Shown: positions 1 through 7,383, counted from the stretch's first letter. The stretch is 10,742 nt of DNA from Balneolales bacterium (GCA_007133995.1 SLLP01000272.1:1-10742); one strand, 5' to 3'. The notes: generated by a model from the sequence alone, not told the origin. Translations and numbers: made by a program.

Positions 1-167
1 TCGTGACCACCCACTATATGGACGAGGCCGAGTACTGCGACCGTGTTTCGATCATGGTGGACGGTCGCATTGACGCCCTGGACACACCGGGCGGACTCAA
101 AAAATCCTTTGATGCCCGGAATGTAGAGGACGTATTTGTGAAGCTGGCAAGGGGAGGTGCGGCATGA
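1..167 (+). CDS. ABC transporter ATP-binding protein, C-terminal end (partial)
   Basis: This is the last 55 codons of an ABC ATPase whose start lies left of the window; the reading frame begins at base 3. The visible part opens with T-T-H-Y-M-D-E-A-E, the usual H-loop context, so the switch histidine that contacts the ATP gamma-phosphate is at bases 12-14. It continues through a typical D-strand segment (R-V-S-I-M-V-D-G-R-I) and a D-T-P-G-G-L-K region common in exporter ATPases of the YbhF/CcmA type. The stop overlaps the start of the next gene by four bases (ATGA), indicating translational coupling. With the two permeases that follow it would power an ABC-2 exporter. The Walker A, Walker B and signature motifs are outside the window, so the exact subfamily cannot be seen. 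Confidence 0.9.
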   Translation, partial: VTTHYMDEAEYCDRVSIMVDGRIDALDTPGGLKKSFDARNVEDVFVKLARGGAA

Positions 168-1264
168 AAGCATTCATCGGGTTCGTCAGAAAGGAGTTCC
201 TCCACATTTTCCGCGACCGGCGGACGCTGCTGATCCTGTTCGGGATGCCGCTGATCCAGCTTGTACTGTTCGGATATGCGGTGCGCAACGAGTTGAACAA
301 GGCCGATATCGCCATTCTCGATCATTCCCGCGACGAAGTCACCCGCCAGATCACGGACAAACTGCTATCCTCAGGGCTTTTTCAGCTTTCGGCCGTTCTC
401 AGCAGTGAGGCCGAAATCGAGGAGGTATTTCAGAAAGGGATTGCCCGCAGCGTGATCATTTTTGAGAGCGGCTTCGGTCGCCGGTTCCTGCACGAGGGCA
501 GGGCGGATGTGAGTATCGTCACGGACGCCTCGGATCCCAACATGGCCCAGATACTCGAGGGGTACATTGCGAGCATCATCAGGGAGTCTCAGGGTCAGCC
601 GGACCAGATGGTGCGCACCGGCTTTGTGCCGGAGATGCGCATGTTGTTCAACCCGGAACTACGGAGTGCGAACCTGTTCGTGCCGGGACTGGTGGCCTTC
701 ATTTTCATGCTCGTTTCGGCGTTTCTCACCTCCATCACCATCGCCCGGGAAAAAGAGCTGGGTACGATGGAGGTGTTGCTGGTCTCACCGCTCAACCCCT
801 TGCAGATCATCCTTGGCAAGGTGCTTCCGTATCTGGTTCTGTCGGTCGTCAACGTATTTACCGTACTGATAGTGGCCCTGTTGCTGTTCCGGGTCCCGTT
901 CCTCGGCAGCCTGGTCCTGTTTTCACTGCTCTCGCTGCTGTTCATCATGACGGCGCTTGCGCTGGGTGTCCGCATCTCCAGCGCGGTGAAAGACCAGCAG
1001 ACGGCCATGATGATGTCGCTGGCCGGACTCCTGCTGCCCACCATTCTGCTTTCCGGTTTCATCTTTCCGATATCCAACATGCCGGCGATTCTCCAGTACC
1101 TGAGCCATGTGGTACCGGCAAAATGGTACCTGATCATCATCCGCGGCATCATGCTCAAGGGAGCCGGGCTGGAAGTGCTGTGGATGGAGTCGCTAATCCT
1201 TTTCGGAATGATGGCGGTGCTGCTTATCGCGAGCATCACATCCTTTAAAATCCGGCTGGAGTGA
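164..1264 (+). CDS. ABC-2 type transporter permease (first of a pair)
   Basis: A 366-residue inner-membrane permease of the ABC-2 family (YbhS/YbhR-like, ABC2_membrane_3 type). One membrane segment lies near residues 22-40, followed by an extracytoplasmic domain to about residue 168. Five further hydrophobic segments then run from about 170 to 362. Between the second and third segments is the family's cytoplasmic motif R-E-K-E-L-G-T-M-E-V-L at 195-205, the region expected to contact the ATPase. The ATG overlaps the upstream ATPase stop (ATGA) and its own stop overlaps the region of the next start, so all three genes are probably one transcript. It is a paralogue of the next gene: the N-termini align without gaps (K-E-F-L-H-I-F-R-D-R versus K-E-F-L-Q-I-F-R-N-R). 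The exported substrate is unknown; family members export drugs, lipids or polysaccharide precursors. Confidence 0.92.
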   Translation: MKAFIGFVRKEFLHIFRDRRTLLILFGMPLIQLVLFGYAVRNELNKADIAILDHSRDEVTRQITDKLLSSGLFQLSAVLSSEAEIEEVFQKGIARSVIIFESGFGRRFLHEGRADVSIVTDASDPNMAQILEGYIASIIRESQGQPDQMVRTGFVPEMRMLFNPELRSANLFVPGLVAFIFMLVSAFLTSITIAREKELGTMEVLLVSPLNPLQIILGKVLPYLVLSVVNVFTVLIVALLLFRVPFLGSLVLFSLLSLLFIMTALALGVRISSAVKDQQTAMMMSLAGLLLPTILLSGFIFPISNMPAILQYLSHVVPAKWYLIIIRGIMLKGAGLEVLWMESLILFGMMAVLLIASITSFKIRLE

Positions 1265-1266
1265 CC

Positions 1267-2508
1267 ATGCGAACCATATCCTTCATTATACAGAAAGAGT
1301 TCCTGCAGATTTTCCGCAACCGGATGATGCTGGGCATCATTCTTGTGGTCCCCGTCATCCAGATGATGATCCTGGCCTATGCCGCCACGTTTGAAATCCG
1401 AAATATCGGTGTGTTCGTAGTGGATCAGGACCAGAGTCAGGAATCACGTGCCCTGATCGACCGTTTTGCAGCATCGGAGAACTTTCGGATTGCAGGCTGG
1501 TCTGATGCCTCTGCGGATGGTGATCGCGCCCTGCTGAGCGGCCGGGCCGTGATGGTGCTGCAGATACCCGCGCACACCGGCCGGGATCTGGTCCGCGACG
1601 GACGCGCCCCGGTATCCCTTCGTTTTGATGCGGTTGATGGATATTCGGCGAGTGTGGCCAGCCAGTACGCATCACAGATCATCCGGCTGCATAATGAGGA
1701 GCAGTTGCACAGGGAAGTGCATTTGCAGATTGAGGGGTTGATGCATCCCGGGTACCAGTGGCATGACATGAGCCAGATACAAAACGGGGGTCGGATGTAC
1801 TCAGGAAGTGAGGGAGCGGCAAAGGGAATGTGGCTAGAGGGGTATCAACAGGACTTACGTCCGGCACAAATCGATGTGAATGTCTCCCGCTGGTATAATC
1901 CCCGGCTCGACTATAAAATCTACATGGTGCCCGGAATTCTGGTGATGCTGGTCACCGTCATCGGGGGATTTCTGACAGGCATGAATGTGGTGCGTGAAAA
2001 AGAGATCGGCACCATTGAGCAGCTCAATGTCACTCCGATATCAAAATTCAGTTTCATCATCGGTAAGCTTTTGCCGTTCATAATTCTGGCACTTGTGATG
2101 TTCAGTATCGGCCTGCTTTTGGCCCGGTACTGGTTCCAAGTACCGATGGAAGGCAGTCTATGGCTTGTCTATCTCACAACGGCGACCTATCTGCTGGTGG
2201 TGCTCGGGCTCGGACTGCTTGTCTCCACCATCACCGACACCCAGCAGCAGGCCATCTTCATCACCTGGTTCGTTTTTGTCATATTTATCCTCCTCAGCGG
2301 ACTGTTCACGCCGATTGACAGCATGCCGGACTGGGCACAGTACCTGACATGGGTCAATCCCGTGGCCTGGTTTATCGATATCATCCGTCGCGTTATGCTC
2401 ACAGGCGCCGATATGCGGGATATCTGGATTTCGTACCTGGTGCTTCTGGCGTATGGCATTGCCATCCTGGGCAGTGCGGTGGTGCGTTACCGTAAATCAG
2501 CAGTTTGA
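1267..2508 (+). CDS. ABC-2 type transporter permease (second of a pair)
   Basis: A 413-residue ABC-2 permease, paralogous to the preceding gene and presumably its heterodimer partner. The order is an N-terminal membrane segment (about 22-40), a large extracytoplasmic domain (about 45-215), then five membrane segments to about residue 405. The motif V-R-E-K-E-I-G-T-I-E-Q-L is at 242-253. I chose the ATG at 1267: TGGAG at 1257-1261 sits five bases upstream as a ribosome-binding site, and from this start the first 12 residues align gaplessly with the paralogue. An in-frame GTG at 1261 would overlap the previous stop and lie inside that ribosome-binding site, so it is less likely. Compared with the first permease it carries roughly 45 additional residues late in the extracytoplasmic domain (about 155-200), rich in Met, His, Gln and Gly. 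No hairpin-plus-T-tract terminator is evident just downstream. Confidence 0.92.
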   Translation: MRTISFIIQKEFLQIFRNRMMLGIILVVPVIQMMILAYAATFEIRNIGVFVVDQDQSQESRALIDRFAASENFRIAGWSDASADGDRALLSGRAVMVLQIPAHTGRDLVRDGRAPVSLRFDAVDGYSASVASQYASQIIRLHNEEQLHREVHLQIEGLMHPGYQWHDMSQIQNGGRMYSGSEGAAKGMWLEGYQQDLRPAQIDVNVSRWYNPRLDYKIYMVPGILVMLVTVIGGFLTGMNVVREKEIGTIEQLNVTPISKFSFIIGKLLPFIILALVMFSIGLLLARYWFQVPMEGSLWLVYLTTATYLLVVLGLGLLVSTITDTQQQAIFITWFVFVIFILLSGLFTPIDSMPDWAQYLTWVNPVAWFIDIIRRVMLTGADMRDIWISYLVLLAYGIAILGSAVVRYRKSAV

Positions 2509-2619
2509 CAACAAGTATGGGCATGTATAGCACGGACTTCCCCACCTCAAATTCACAACAGAAGCCGCTTTCTTTTTAATAGGGAACCTTACATCTTTAT
2601 GATGTATTATATTTAATAG

Positions 2620-4005
2620 ATGACTATGCGTATCGCTATATCTCAAATTCTTTTTCTGTGCGGCGTCCTGCTTGTATTGATGGGCAACTCGATTGTTGAC
2701 ACAGAGGTCTGGAGTGATGCAAATCCTCCCGCTGGTGAGCGTTCATCTATGGAGAACCTGCAGGATGGGGAAGAAACCGAGCCGCCGGAGGATCGTCCGA
2801 CCGTGAGTGTGATCCGGGTTGAAGGTTCCATTGGTCCCACAGTCAGCAATTACATTACCAGGGCGCTCGAAGCAGCGAACGAGCGCGGTGACGAAATGCT
2901 GATCATTGAACTGGATACTCCGGGCGGACTGCTGAATGTCACTCAGGATATTGTACGGATGCTTCTGGGTTCCGACCTGCCCATTGCGGTCTTTGTTTCA
3001 CCCCAGGGAGCCAATGCCGGTAGTGCCGGCACATTTATTACCCTTGCAGCCCATGTCGCAGCGATGGCTCCGGCAACAAGCATTGGAGCCGCCTCGCCGG
3101 TGACCATGGGTGGTGCCCAGGCCGATACGGTGATGCAGAAAAAAGTGTTCAACTACGCAGAGAGTTTCATCGAGAGTGTGGCTGAGCGGCGAGACCGCAA
3201 CGTGGAGTGGGCCAAATCGGCCGTTCGCGATGGGGCCTCGATAACCAGTTCCGAAGCTATAACCATCAACGTCATCGATTTCCTGGCCGACGACCTGGAC
3301 GATCTGCTCGAGCAGATGCACGGGCATGTGGTGAACGACCACAAGCTGGTCACCCGGGATGCCGATGTCAACCACATCCCCCGGAACCTGGCCGAACTGT
3401 TCTTCGGATTCATTATGAGACCGGAAATACTTTTGATATTGACGCTGGTCTCGATTTATGGTATTCTGGGTGAGATCAGCAATCCCGGTGCCATTGTGCC
3501 GGGTGTGGCCGGTGTCATAGCACTCATCCTGCTGCTGTTCGGTGTGGCGGCCATGCCGATCAATATCGCGGGATTCCTGCTCATCGGTTTTGCCATAATA
3601 TTATTTGTGATGGAAGCTTTTACACCTACATTCGGTATACTCCTGGGTGGTGGAGCCATTGCCTTTTTCCTGGGAGCACTGATGCTGTTTCAGGATTTGC
3701 CCCAGGATATGCAGCTCTCACTGGCATGGATCATTCCCGCCACCATCATTACCGTACTGTTCTTCGCTTTTGTTGTCTATTACGGAATCAGGGCACAATT
3801 TGGTGAAAGCAAGTCCGGTGTTGGAACCATGATCGGCAAGACTACAACCGCCATGGAAAAAATTGATGAGGAGCGCGGCAGGGTCATGATGATGGGTGAG
3901 ATCTGGAAAGCCCGAAGCGATACGCCGATCAAAAAAGGGAGTAAAGTTGAAGTTGTAAAAGTCGACGGCCTGACCATGCATGTCCGACCGGTAGACAAGA
4001 AGTAA
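2620..4005 (+). CDS. nfeD: NfeD-family membrane-bound ClpP-class serine protease
   Basis: A 461-residue long-form NfeD protein. Residues 1-26 are a hydrophobic signal/anchor segment, followed by an acidic linker (about 28-60). Residues 61-240 form the ClpP/crotonase-like protease domain. The oxyanion-hole region is D-T-P-G-G-L (99-104). The probable nucleophile is Ser135 in A-N-A-G-S-A-G-T. The probable catalytic lysine is Lys175 in Q-K-K-V-F-N-Y, by analogy with the Ser/Lys dyad of the archaeal PH1510 protease. About four membrane helices follow (268-390). The C-terminal soluble NfeD OB-fold domain spans about 398-458. The ATG at 2620 has no clear ribosome-binding site and an in-frame ATG at 2626 is equally possible. 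The slipin gene follows after 27 bases; this pairing is a well-known conserved module in which the protease cleaves the slipin C-terminus, affecting membrane-domain organisation. Confidence 0.93.
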   Translation: MTMRIAISQILFLCGVLLVLMGNSIVDTEVWSDANPPAGERSSMENLQDGEETEPPEDRPTVSVIRVEGSIGPTVSNYITRALEAANERGDEMLIIELDTPGGLLNVTQDIVRMLLGSDLPIAVFVSPQGANAGSAGTFITLAAHVAAMAPATSIGAASPVTMGGAQADTVMQKKVFNYAESFIESVAERRDRNVEWAKSAVRDGASITSSEAITINVIDFLADDLDDLLEQMHGHVVNDHKLVTRDADVNHIPRNLAELFFGFIMRPEILLILTLVSIYGILGEISNPGAIVPGVAGVIALILLLFGVAAMPINIAGFLLIGFAIILFVMEAFTPTFGILLGGGAIAFFLGALMLFQDLPQDMQLSLAWIIPATIITVLFFAFVVYYGIRAQFGESKSGVGTMIGKTTTAMEKIDEERGRVMMMGEIWKARSDTPIKKGSKVEVVKVDGLTMHVRPVDKK

Positions 4006-4032
4006 TCATCCTAAATAAATAAAAGGACCACT

Positions 4033-5004
4033 ATGGAAACATTATTTAACCTGACCGATTTGCTGACCTGGGTCATCGTGATTGTCATTTTCCTGGGTAT
4101 CGTCCTGCCTCAGATGTTCAAGATCATGCGCGAGTACGAACGCGCCGTTGTGTTCCGTCTTGGGAAATTCCACATGACCAAAGGCCCCGGACTGATCATC
4201 CTGATTCCATTTATTGATAAGATCGAACGGGTTGATCTGCGTGTACTCACTATCAACGTGGACAAGCAGGAGATCATCACCAAGGATAACGTGACGGTTC
4301 ACGTAGATGCCATCACCTTTTTCCGGGTGGTGGATGCCGAGAAAGCGATCATCAATGTAGAACAGTATTACGTAGCCACCACCTGGCTGGCTCAGACAAC
4401 GCTGCGCAGTGTGCTGGGCCAGGCAGAACTTGACGAACTGCTCGCGGAGCGCGACAAGATCAACAAGAAAATCCAGGAGATCATCGACCAGCACACCGAT
4501 CCATGGGGTATAAAAGTGGTAACCGTGGAGGTTCGTGACGTGGTGCTTCCACAGTCGATGCAGCGTGCCATGGCACGACAGGCTGAAATGGAGCGAGAGC
4601 GTCGCGCCAAGATTATCAACGCCCAGGGGGAATTCCAGGCCGCGGCGAAGCTTGTGGAAGCTGGAAAAATGATCGAGAATACTCCGGTAGCGCTGCAACT
4701 GCGCTTCCTGCAGACCATGCAGGAAATTAGTGGCGAGAGTTCCTCCCACACCTTCCTGCCTCTTCCCATGAACTTCCTTGAGGCGTTCAATCCGTCGATT
4801 ACAGATCCCTCGGGTCGCAAGGTTTCAGCTGCCGTGGATCCCAAAGATGTGGACATGGATGATTCCGGGCTCGATGACAAAGGAGAGCCCTCAGGTACCG
4901 GCAAGAAAAAGAGCTCCGGCGGATCCAAATCAGGTGGGTCCGGAAGCTCCAAATCCGGTGGTTCGAAATCCGGTGGATCCAAATCGGGAGGCAGTAAAAA
5001 GTAA
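4033..5004 (+). CDS. Slipin / SPFH (band 7) membrane scaffold protein
   Basis: A 323-residue stomatin-like protein. An N-terminal membrane anchor (about 9-27) is followed by the SPFH/band 7 domain, which begins with E-Y-E-R-A-V-V-F-R-L-G-K (34-45). Typical family landmarks follow: G-P-G-L (51-54), D-L-R (68-70), T-K-D-N-V-T-V (83-89) and T-T-L-R-S-V-L-G (122-129). A charged helical stretch runs over about 175-215. Residues 238-252 (S-H-T-F-L-P-L-P-M-N-F-L-E-A-F) resemble the hydrophobic C-terminal segment that NfeD proteases cut in archaeal stomatin. AAGGA at 4023-4027, five bases before the ATG, is a good ribosome-binding site. Slipins oligomerise on membranes and organise microdomains. It is co-directional with nfeD and very probably co-transcribed. 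Unusual for the family is the extra tail after residue 255, ending in a Ser/Gly/Lys repeat listed separately. Confidence 0.95.
   Translation: METLFNLTDLLTWVIVIVIFLGIVLPQMFKIMREYERAVVFRLGKFHMTKGPGLIILIPFIDKIERVDLRVLTINVDKQEIITKDNVTVHVDAITFFRVVDAEKAIINVEQYYVATTWLAQTTLRSVLGQAELDELLAERDKINKKIQEIIDQHTDPWGIKVVTVEVRDVVLPQSMQRAMARQAEMERERRAKIINAQGEFQAAAKLVEAGKMIENTPVALQLRFLQTMQEISGESSSHTFLPLPMNFLEAFNPSITDPSGRKVSAAVDPKDVDMDDSGLDDKGEPSGTGKKKSSGGSKSGGSGSSKSGGSKSGGSKSGGSKK
4912..5001 (+). repeat. Tandem K-S-G-G-S repeats at the slipin C-terminus
   Basis: Residues 294-323 of the slipin are built from K-S-G-G-S pentapeptides: four copies at 299-303, 307-311, 312-316 and 317-321, with an S-S-G-G-S relative at 294-298 and a final K-K. 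The DNA units of 15 bases are imperfect: serine and glycine codons vary between copies, so identity is better at protein level than at DNA level. The tail is flexible, highly basic and probably cytoplasmic. A role is not known; low-complexity basic tails can bind nucleic acid, acidic lipids or partner proteins. Confidence 0.85.
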
Positions 5005-5007
5005 GTG

Positions 5008-6600
5008 ATGCAGCTTCGTGACTTAGCACCTACTTTTCCATTGTCATGTTTTTTTGCCGGGTGGGTAATCACAGGTATTGCCGGCTGTGATGCACGCAAT
5101 GATGTCCTTCCGGATGCTCCTCCACCCGATCTTTCTGGATACATCGAAGAAGGCATGCAGCAATGGGATATTCCGGGCTTGGCCGTGGCGGTCGTGCATA
5201 ATGACGAGGTGGTTTTTGATGAGGGATTCGGTGTGCGAAAGCTGGGTGAGCCCAAGCCTGTCGACGAATATACGCTGTTCGGTGTCGCATCCATCACCAA
5301 AGCCTTTACGGCTACGGCACTTGGACTTCTGGTTGACGAGGGGCGCATCAGTTTTGATGATCCGATTGTGAAATGGTTGCCCGATTTTCAGCTCTATGAC
5401 CCCTGGGTCACCGAAAACATCACCATACGCGACGCTTTATCGCATCGCAGCGGACTCGGACGCATGATCGGGAACCGGCTGCAGTACATGACAAACCGGG
5501 AAAGGTCCGAGCTGATCTACCGGCTGCGCTACCTGGAACCGGAAATCCCGTTCCGTTCGGGTTATGTCTACAGTAATATGATGTACCTGGTCGCCGGGGA
5601 AATTATTCCGGCCGTTACCGGAATGAGCTGGGACAAGTTCGTGGCGAAGCGTTTTTTTGAACCAATGGGCATGCAAAGCAGCAATACTTCGGTGACGCAG
5701 ATCGGTGACGACGATAACGCAGCCTGGCCTCACCAGGAAATTCGCGGCGAAGTGGTACCGATTCCGCGCCGGAATTTTGACAATGCGGGTCCGGCGGCGT
5801 CCATCAATGCCAGTGTCACCGACATGGCGCAGTGGATGAGGCTGCATCTCGGCGAGCCAGGGATGTTCAACGGTCAGAGGCTGATCAGTGAAGAGGTGAT
5901 GGAAGATCTCCACTCATCACAGACCGTGCTGGCGGAGTATGAGATATTCGATGATCTCAGCAGCTATGCACTGGGATGGTTTGTTCAATACTACCGGGGG
6001 GCTCGGATCCAGCGACATGGAGGTGGAACCGACGGCATGAACACCACCCTCATCCTCCTGCCGGAAAGGGATCTGGGGGTCATCGTGGTTGCAAATACAT
6101 TTACACCGTTTCGCGATGCAGTGGCATATACGATTCTGGATCACTTTATGGGCAAAAGTGAATTTGAATGGAACAGGCACATCCGGGAGGGCTACGAGGA
6201 TAACTATGCGCGACAGATGGCCGAGCGGGACACCATTCGTCAAATGCGGCAGGATCATGTGCCGCCGTCACTGCCGCTGGAGCGGTATACCGGTCGATAT
6301 TATGATGATCTGTACGCCGAGCTGGAGGTGTTGGAAACGGAAGTTGGTGGCCTGGCGTTGCGCTTCTGGGAAGATGATTCCCGGATGGCGGACCTGGAAC
6401 ACTGGGAGGGGGATCGTTTTCGTGCAGTCTGGCGTAATCCCGCACAACGAGAAAAGTATGTGGAGTTTACTTTGGGGCGGCGGGCTGTTGTGGAAGCAGT
6501 TGAAGTTACATTCAACTTGCGCCCGAACATGTTGCAGGCGGGGGCATATCCTTCCGGTTATACCCGCACGGTGCGCTATGAGCGAGTAGATCCGGGATGA
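5008..6600 (+). CDS. Lipoprotein serine hydrolase, beta-lactamase (class C/PBP4*-like) family
   Basis: A 530-residue protein of the Beta-lactamase (PF00144-type) family. The N-terminus has a hydrophobic segment ending in the lipobox I-A-G-C (lipidated Cys27), so it should be an envelope lipoprotein. All three active-site motifs are present: S-I-T-K (Ser95, Lys98), Y-S-N (Tyr188, Asn190) and H-G-G (337-339, in place of K-T-G). The stretch L-S-H-R-S-G-L (145-151) is also characteristic. Residues from about 420 to 525 resemble the beta-rich DUF3471-like extension found on many such proteins. The family includes esterases, D-aminopeptidases and carboxypeptidases; true beta-lactam resistance is not implied. 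The slipin stop ends at 5004, so the gene is probably in the nfeD-slipin transcript. I chose the ATG at 5008; a GTG at 5005 directly after the stop is possible. The nearest purine-rich site, GGAGG at 4987-4991, is too far upstream, which suggests translational coupling. Confidence 0.92.
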   Translation: MQLRDLAPTFPLSCFFAGWVITGIAGCDARNDVLPDAPPPDLSGYIEEGMQQWDIPGLAVAVVHNDEVVFDEGFGVRKLGEPKPVDEYTLFGVASITKAFTATALGLLVDEGRISFDDPIVKWLPDFQLYDPWVTENITIRDALSHRSGLGRMIGNRLQYMTNRERSELIYRLRYLEPEIPFRSGYVYSNMMYLVAGEIIPAVTGMSWDKFVAKRFFEPMGMQSSNTSVTQIGDDDNAAWPHQEIRGEVVPIPRRNFDNAGPAASINASVTDMAQWMRLHLGEPGMFNGQRLISEEVMEDLHSSQTVLAEYEIFDDLSSYALGWFVQYYRGARIQRHGGGTDGMNTTLILLPERDLGVIVVANTFTPFRDAVAYTILDHFMGKSEFEWNRHIREGYEDNYARQMAERDTIRQMRQDHVPPSLPLERYTGRYYDDLYAELEVLETEVGGLALRFWEDDSRMADLEHWEGDRFRAVWRNPAQREKYVEFTLGRRAVVEAVEVTFNLRPNMLQAGAYPSGYTRTVRYERVDPG

Positions 6601-6656
6601 TGGCCCGATTATCGGATCTGTTGATTTGCAGATTGGAGTCAACAAAAGGATGTAAA

Positions 6657-6722
6657 ATGGGTATCTGGCAAACCTGTTTGAGAGAACATTTGGGTATTTT
6701 TGTGGTAAATCTTTATTTTTAA
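6657..6722 (+). CDS. Possible 21-residue small protein
   Basis: A very short ORF beginning at an ATG preceded, six bases upstream, by AAAAGGA (6644-6650), a better ribosome-binding site than those of some confirmed genes here. The peptide (M-G-I-W-Q-T-C-L-R-E-H-L then a hydrophobic end) has a hydrophobic C-terminal half. It lies alone in the 195-base gap between the lipoprotein gene and the UppP-like gene. I do not recognise it and, at this length, chance is a serious alternative. Confidence 0.2.
   Translation: MGIWQTCLREHLGIFVVNLYF
6677..6702 (+). promoter_or_regulatory. Possible Bacteroidota-type promoter for the UppP-like gene
   Basis: TATTTTTG at 6695-6702 fits the Bacteroidota -7 consensus TAnnTTTG, and TTTG at 6677-6680 could be the -33 element. 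The 14-base gap between them is shorter than the usual 17-23, so this is weak. It overlaps the possible small ORF at 6657-6722, so both proposals are unlikely to be right together. Confidence 0.2.
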
Positions 6723-6795
6723 CAGTTTACTTTCATCACAGTCATGTAATCTGGCACTAACCCAATCAGTTCAGTCAGGATTCTAACGAATTTTT

Positions 6796-7272
6796 ATGGC
6801 GATCTGGATTGCAATTATTCTTGGGATAATCCAAGGCATTTTCATGTTTTTTCCTGTCAGCTCGACCAGCCATCTGGCGCTGGCACAGCACCTGTTCATA
6901 TGGACCGGCCAGGAGCTTCCTCCCCCCGAATCGGCAGAAATGATCCTGTTTGATCTGGTGGTTCATTTCGGGACCCTGATTTCGATTGCCGTAGTTTTCC
7001 GAAACAGTCTGTTACGGTTCCTGCATGACAGTTTTTTTATCGCCTTTCCTACCATCCTTGGCGCCACTTTGCTGCAGGCTTTGACAGTCGCAACTGCTGC
7101 TGAGCCCGTCACCATTGGTATGGGTGCCCTGGCGATCGGCTTCGTGGTTTCGGCCCTTGTGGGCATTGCCGCACTCTATCTGGTGATTCATCTGCTGTAC
7201 CAGGCCCGGTTTCGCTACTTCTCTTACTATGTCTGGACGCTGGCATTGGTCATTTTCTTGATTCACATCTGA
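6796..7272 (+). CDS. Short UppP/BacA-like membrane protein lacking central catalytic region
   Basis: A 158-residue, strongly hydrophobic protein clearly related to undecaprenyl-diphosphatase (UppP/BacA), normally about 260-280 residues. Residues 5-70 match the N-terminal UppP region: I-I-L-G-I-I-Q-G, then P-V-S-S-T-S-H-L (20-27) and F-D-L-V-V-H-F-G-T-L (52-61). Residues 82-158 resemble the family's C-terminus (A-F-P-T-I-L-G-A, I-G-F-V-V-S-A-L-V-G and a Y-F-S-Y-Y end). About 110 central residues are missing, including the second catalytic motif P-G-x-S-R-S-x-x-T. The conserved catalytic glutamate after Q-G-x-x is Met17, and the glycine of S-S-x-G-H is Ser25. The frame is open throughout. It is therefore either an inactive or repurposed UppP relative or an in-frame decayed copy; ordinary phosphatase activity is unlikely. 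No strong ribosome-binding site precedes the ATG. Confidence 0.8.
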   Translation: MAIWIAIILGIIQGIFMFFPVSSTSHLALAQHLFIWTGQELPPPESAEMILFDLVVHFGTLISIAVVFRNSLLRFLHDSFFIAFPTILGATLLQALTVATAAEPVTIGMGALAIGFVVSALVGIAALYLVIHLLYQARFRYFSYYVWTLALVIFLIHI

Positions 7273-7281
7273 TTTCTTGAG

Positions 7282-7321
7282 GTCGCCAGCACTGATAAGC
7301 CATACAGGCGACTGTTTGGCT
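7282..7321 (+). other. Inverted repeats with pseudoknot-like arrangement after the UppP-like gene
   Basis: GTCGCC at 7282-7287 pairs perfectly with GGCGAC at 7307-7312, and AGCCA at 7298-7302, inside that loop, pairs with TGGCT at 7317-7321. The interleaved order is that of an H-type pseudoknot. No T-tract follows, so it is not an obvious intrinsic terminator. The stems are short and could be chance. Confidence 0.3.
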
Positions 7322-7335
7322 CGATACAGGCCGCA

Positions 7336-7362
7336 ATCTCAAATCTCAAATTTCAAATTTCA
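7336..7362. repeat. Heptamer tandem repeat, unit AT(C/T)TCAA
   Basis: Almost four head-to-tail copies of a seven-base unit: two of ATCTCAA followed by two of ATTTCAA, the last incomplete. It lies in the non-coding gap before the mgtE leader. Short heptameric repeats of this kind occur in intergenic DNA of several bacterial groups and can expand or contract by slippage. No function is visible. Confidence 0.8.
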
Positions 7363-7383
7363 TTGATGAGCCAGCAAGAAATA

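Noticed and set aside
595..1239. Long open frame on the minus strand inside the first permease gene
   Set aside because: It lies wholly antisense to a well-supported ABC permease, lacks any family resemblance and has a composition typical of the reverse complement of membrane-protein codons.
2560..2578. Possible terminator AGAA/TTCT followed by Ts after the ABC permeases
   Set aside because: Only four weak pairs; too unstable to call a terminator.
2605..2615. Bacteroidota-like -7 element (TATATTTA) before nfeD
   Set aside because: The final G of the consensus is missing, no TTTG lies at the right distance upstream, and it sits only five bases before the chosen ATG.
4042..5348. Long minus-strand open frames across the slipin and the hydrolase
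   Set aside because: They are shadows of strongly supported plus-strand genes; the Pro/Asp/Glu-rich part is simply the complement of the Ser/Gly/Lys repeat.
5008..6600. Antibiotic-resistance beta-lactamase
   Set aside because: The S-x-x-K, Y-x-N and H-G-G motifs and the C-terminal extension fit the broad esterase/peptidase group; nothing specific to resistance enzymes is visible.
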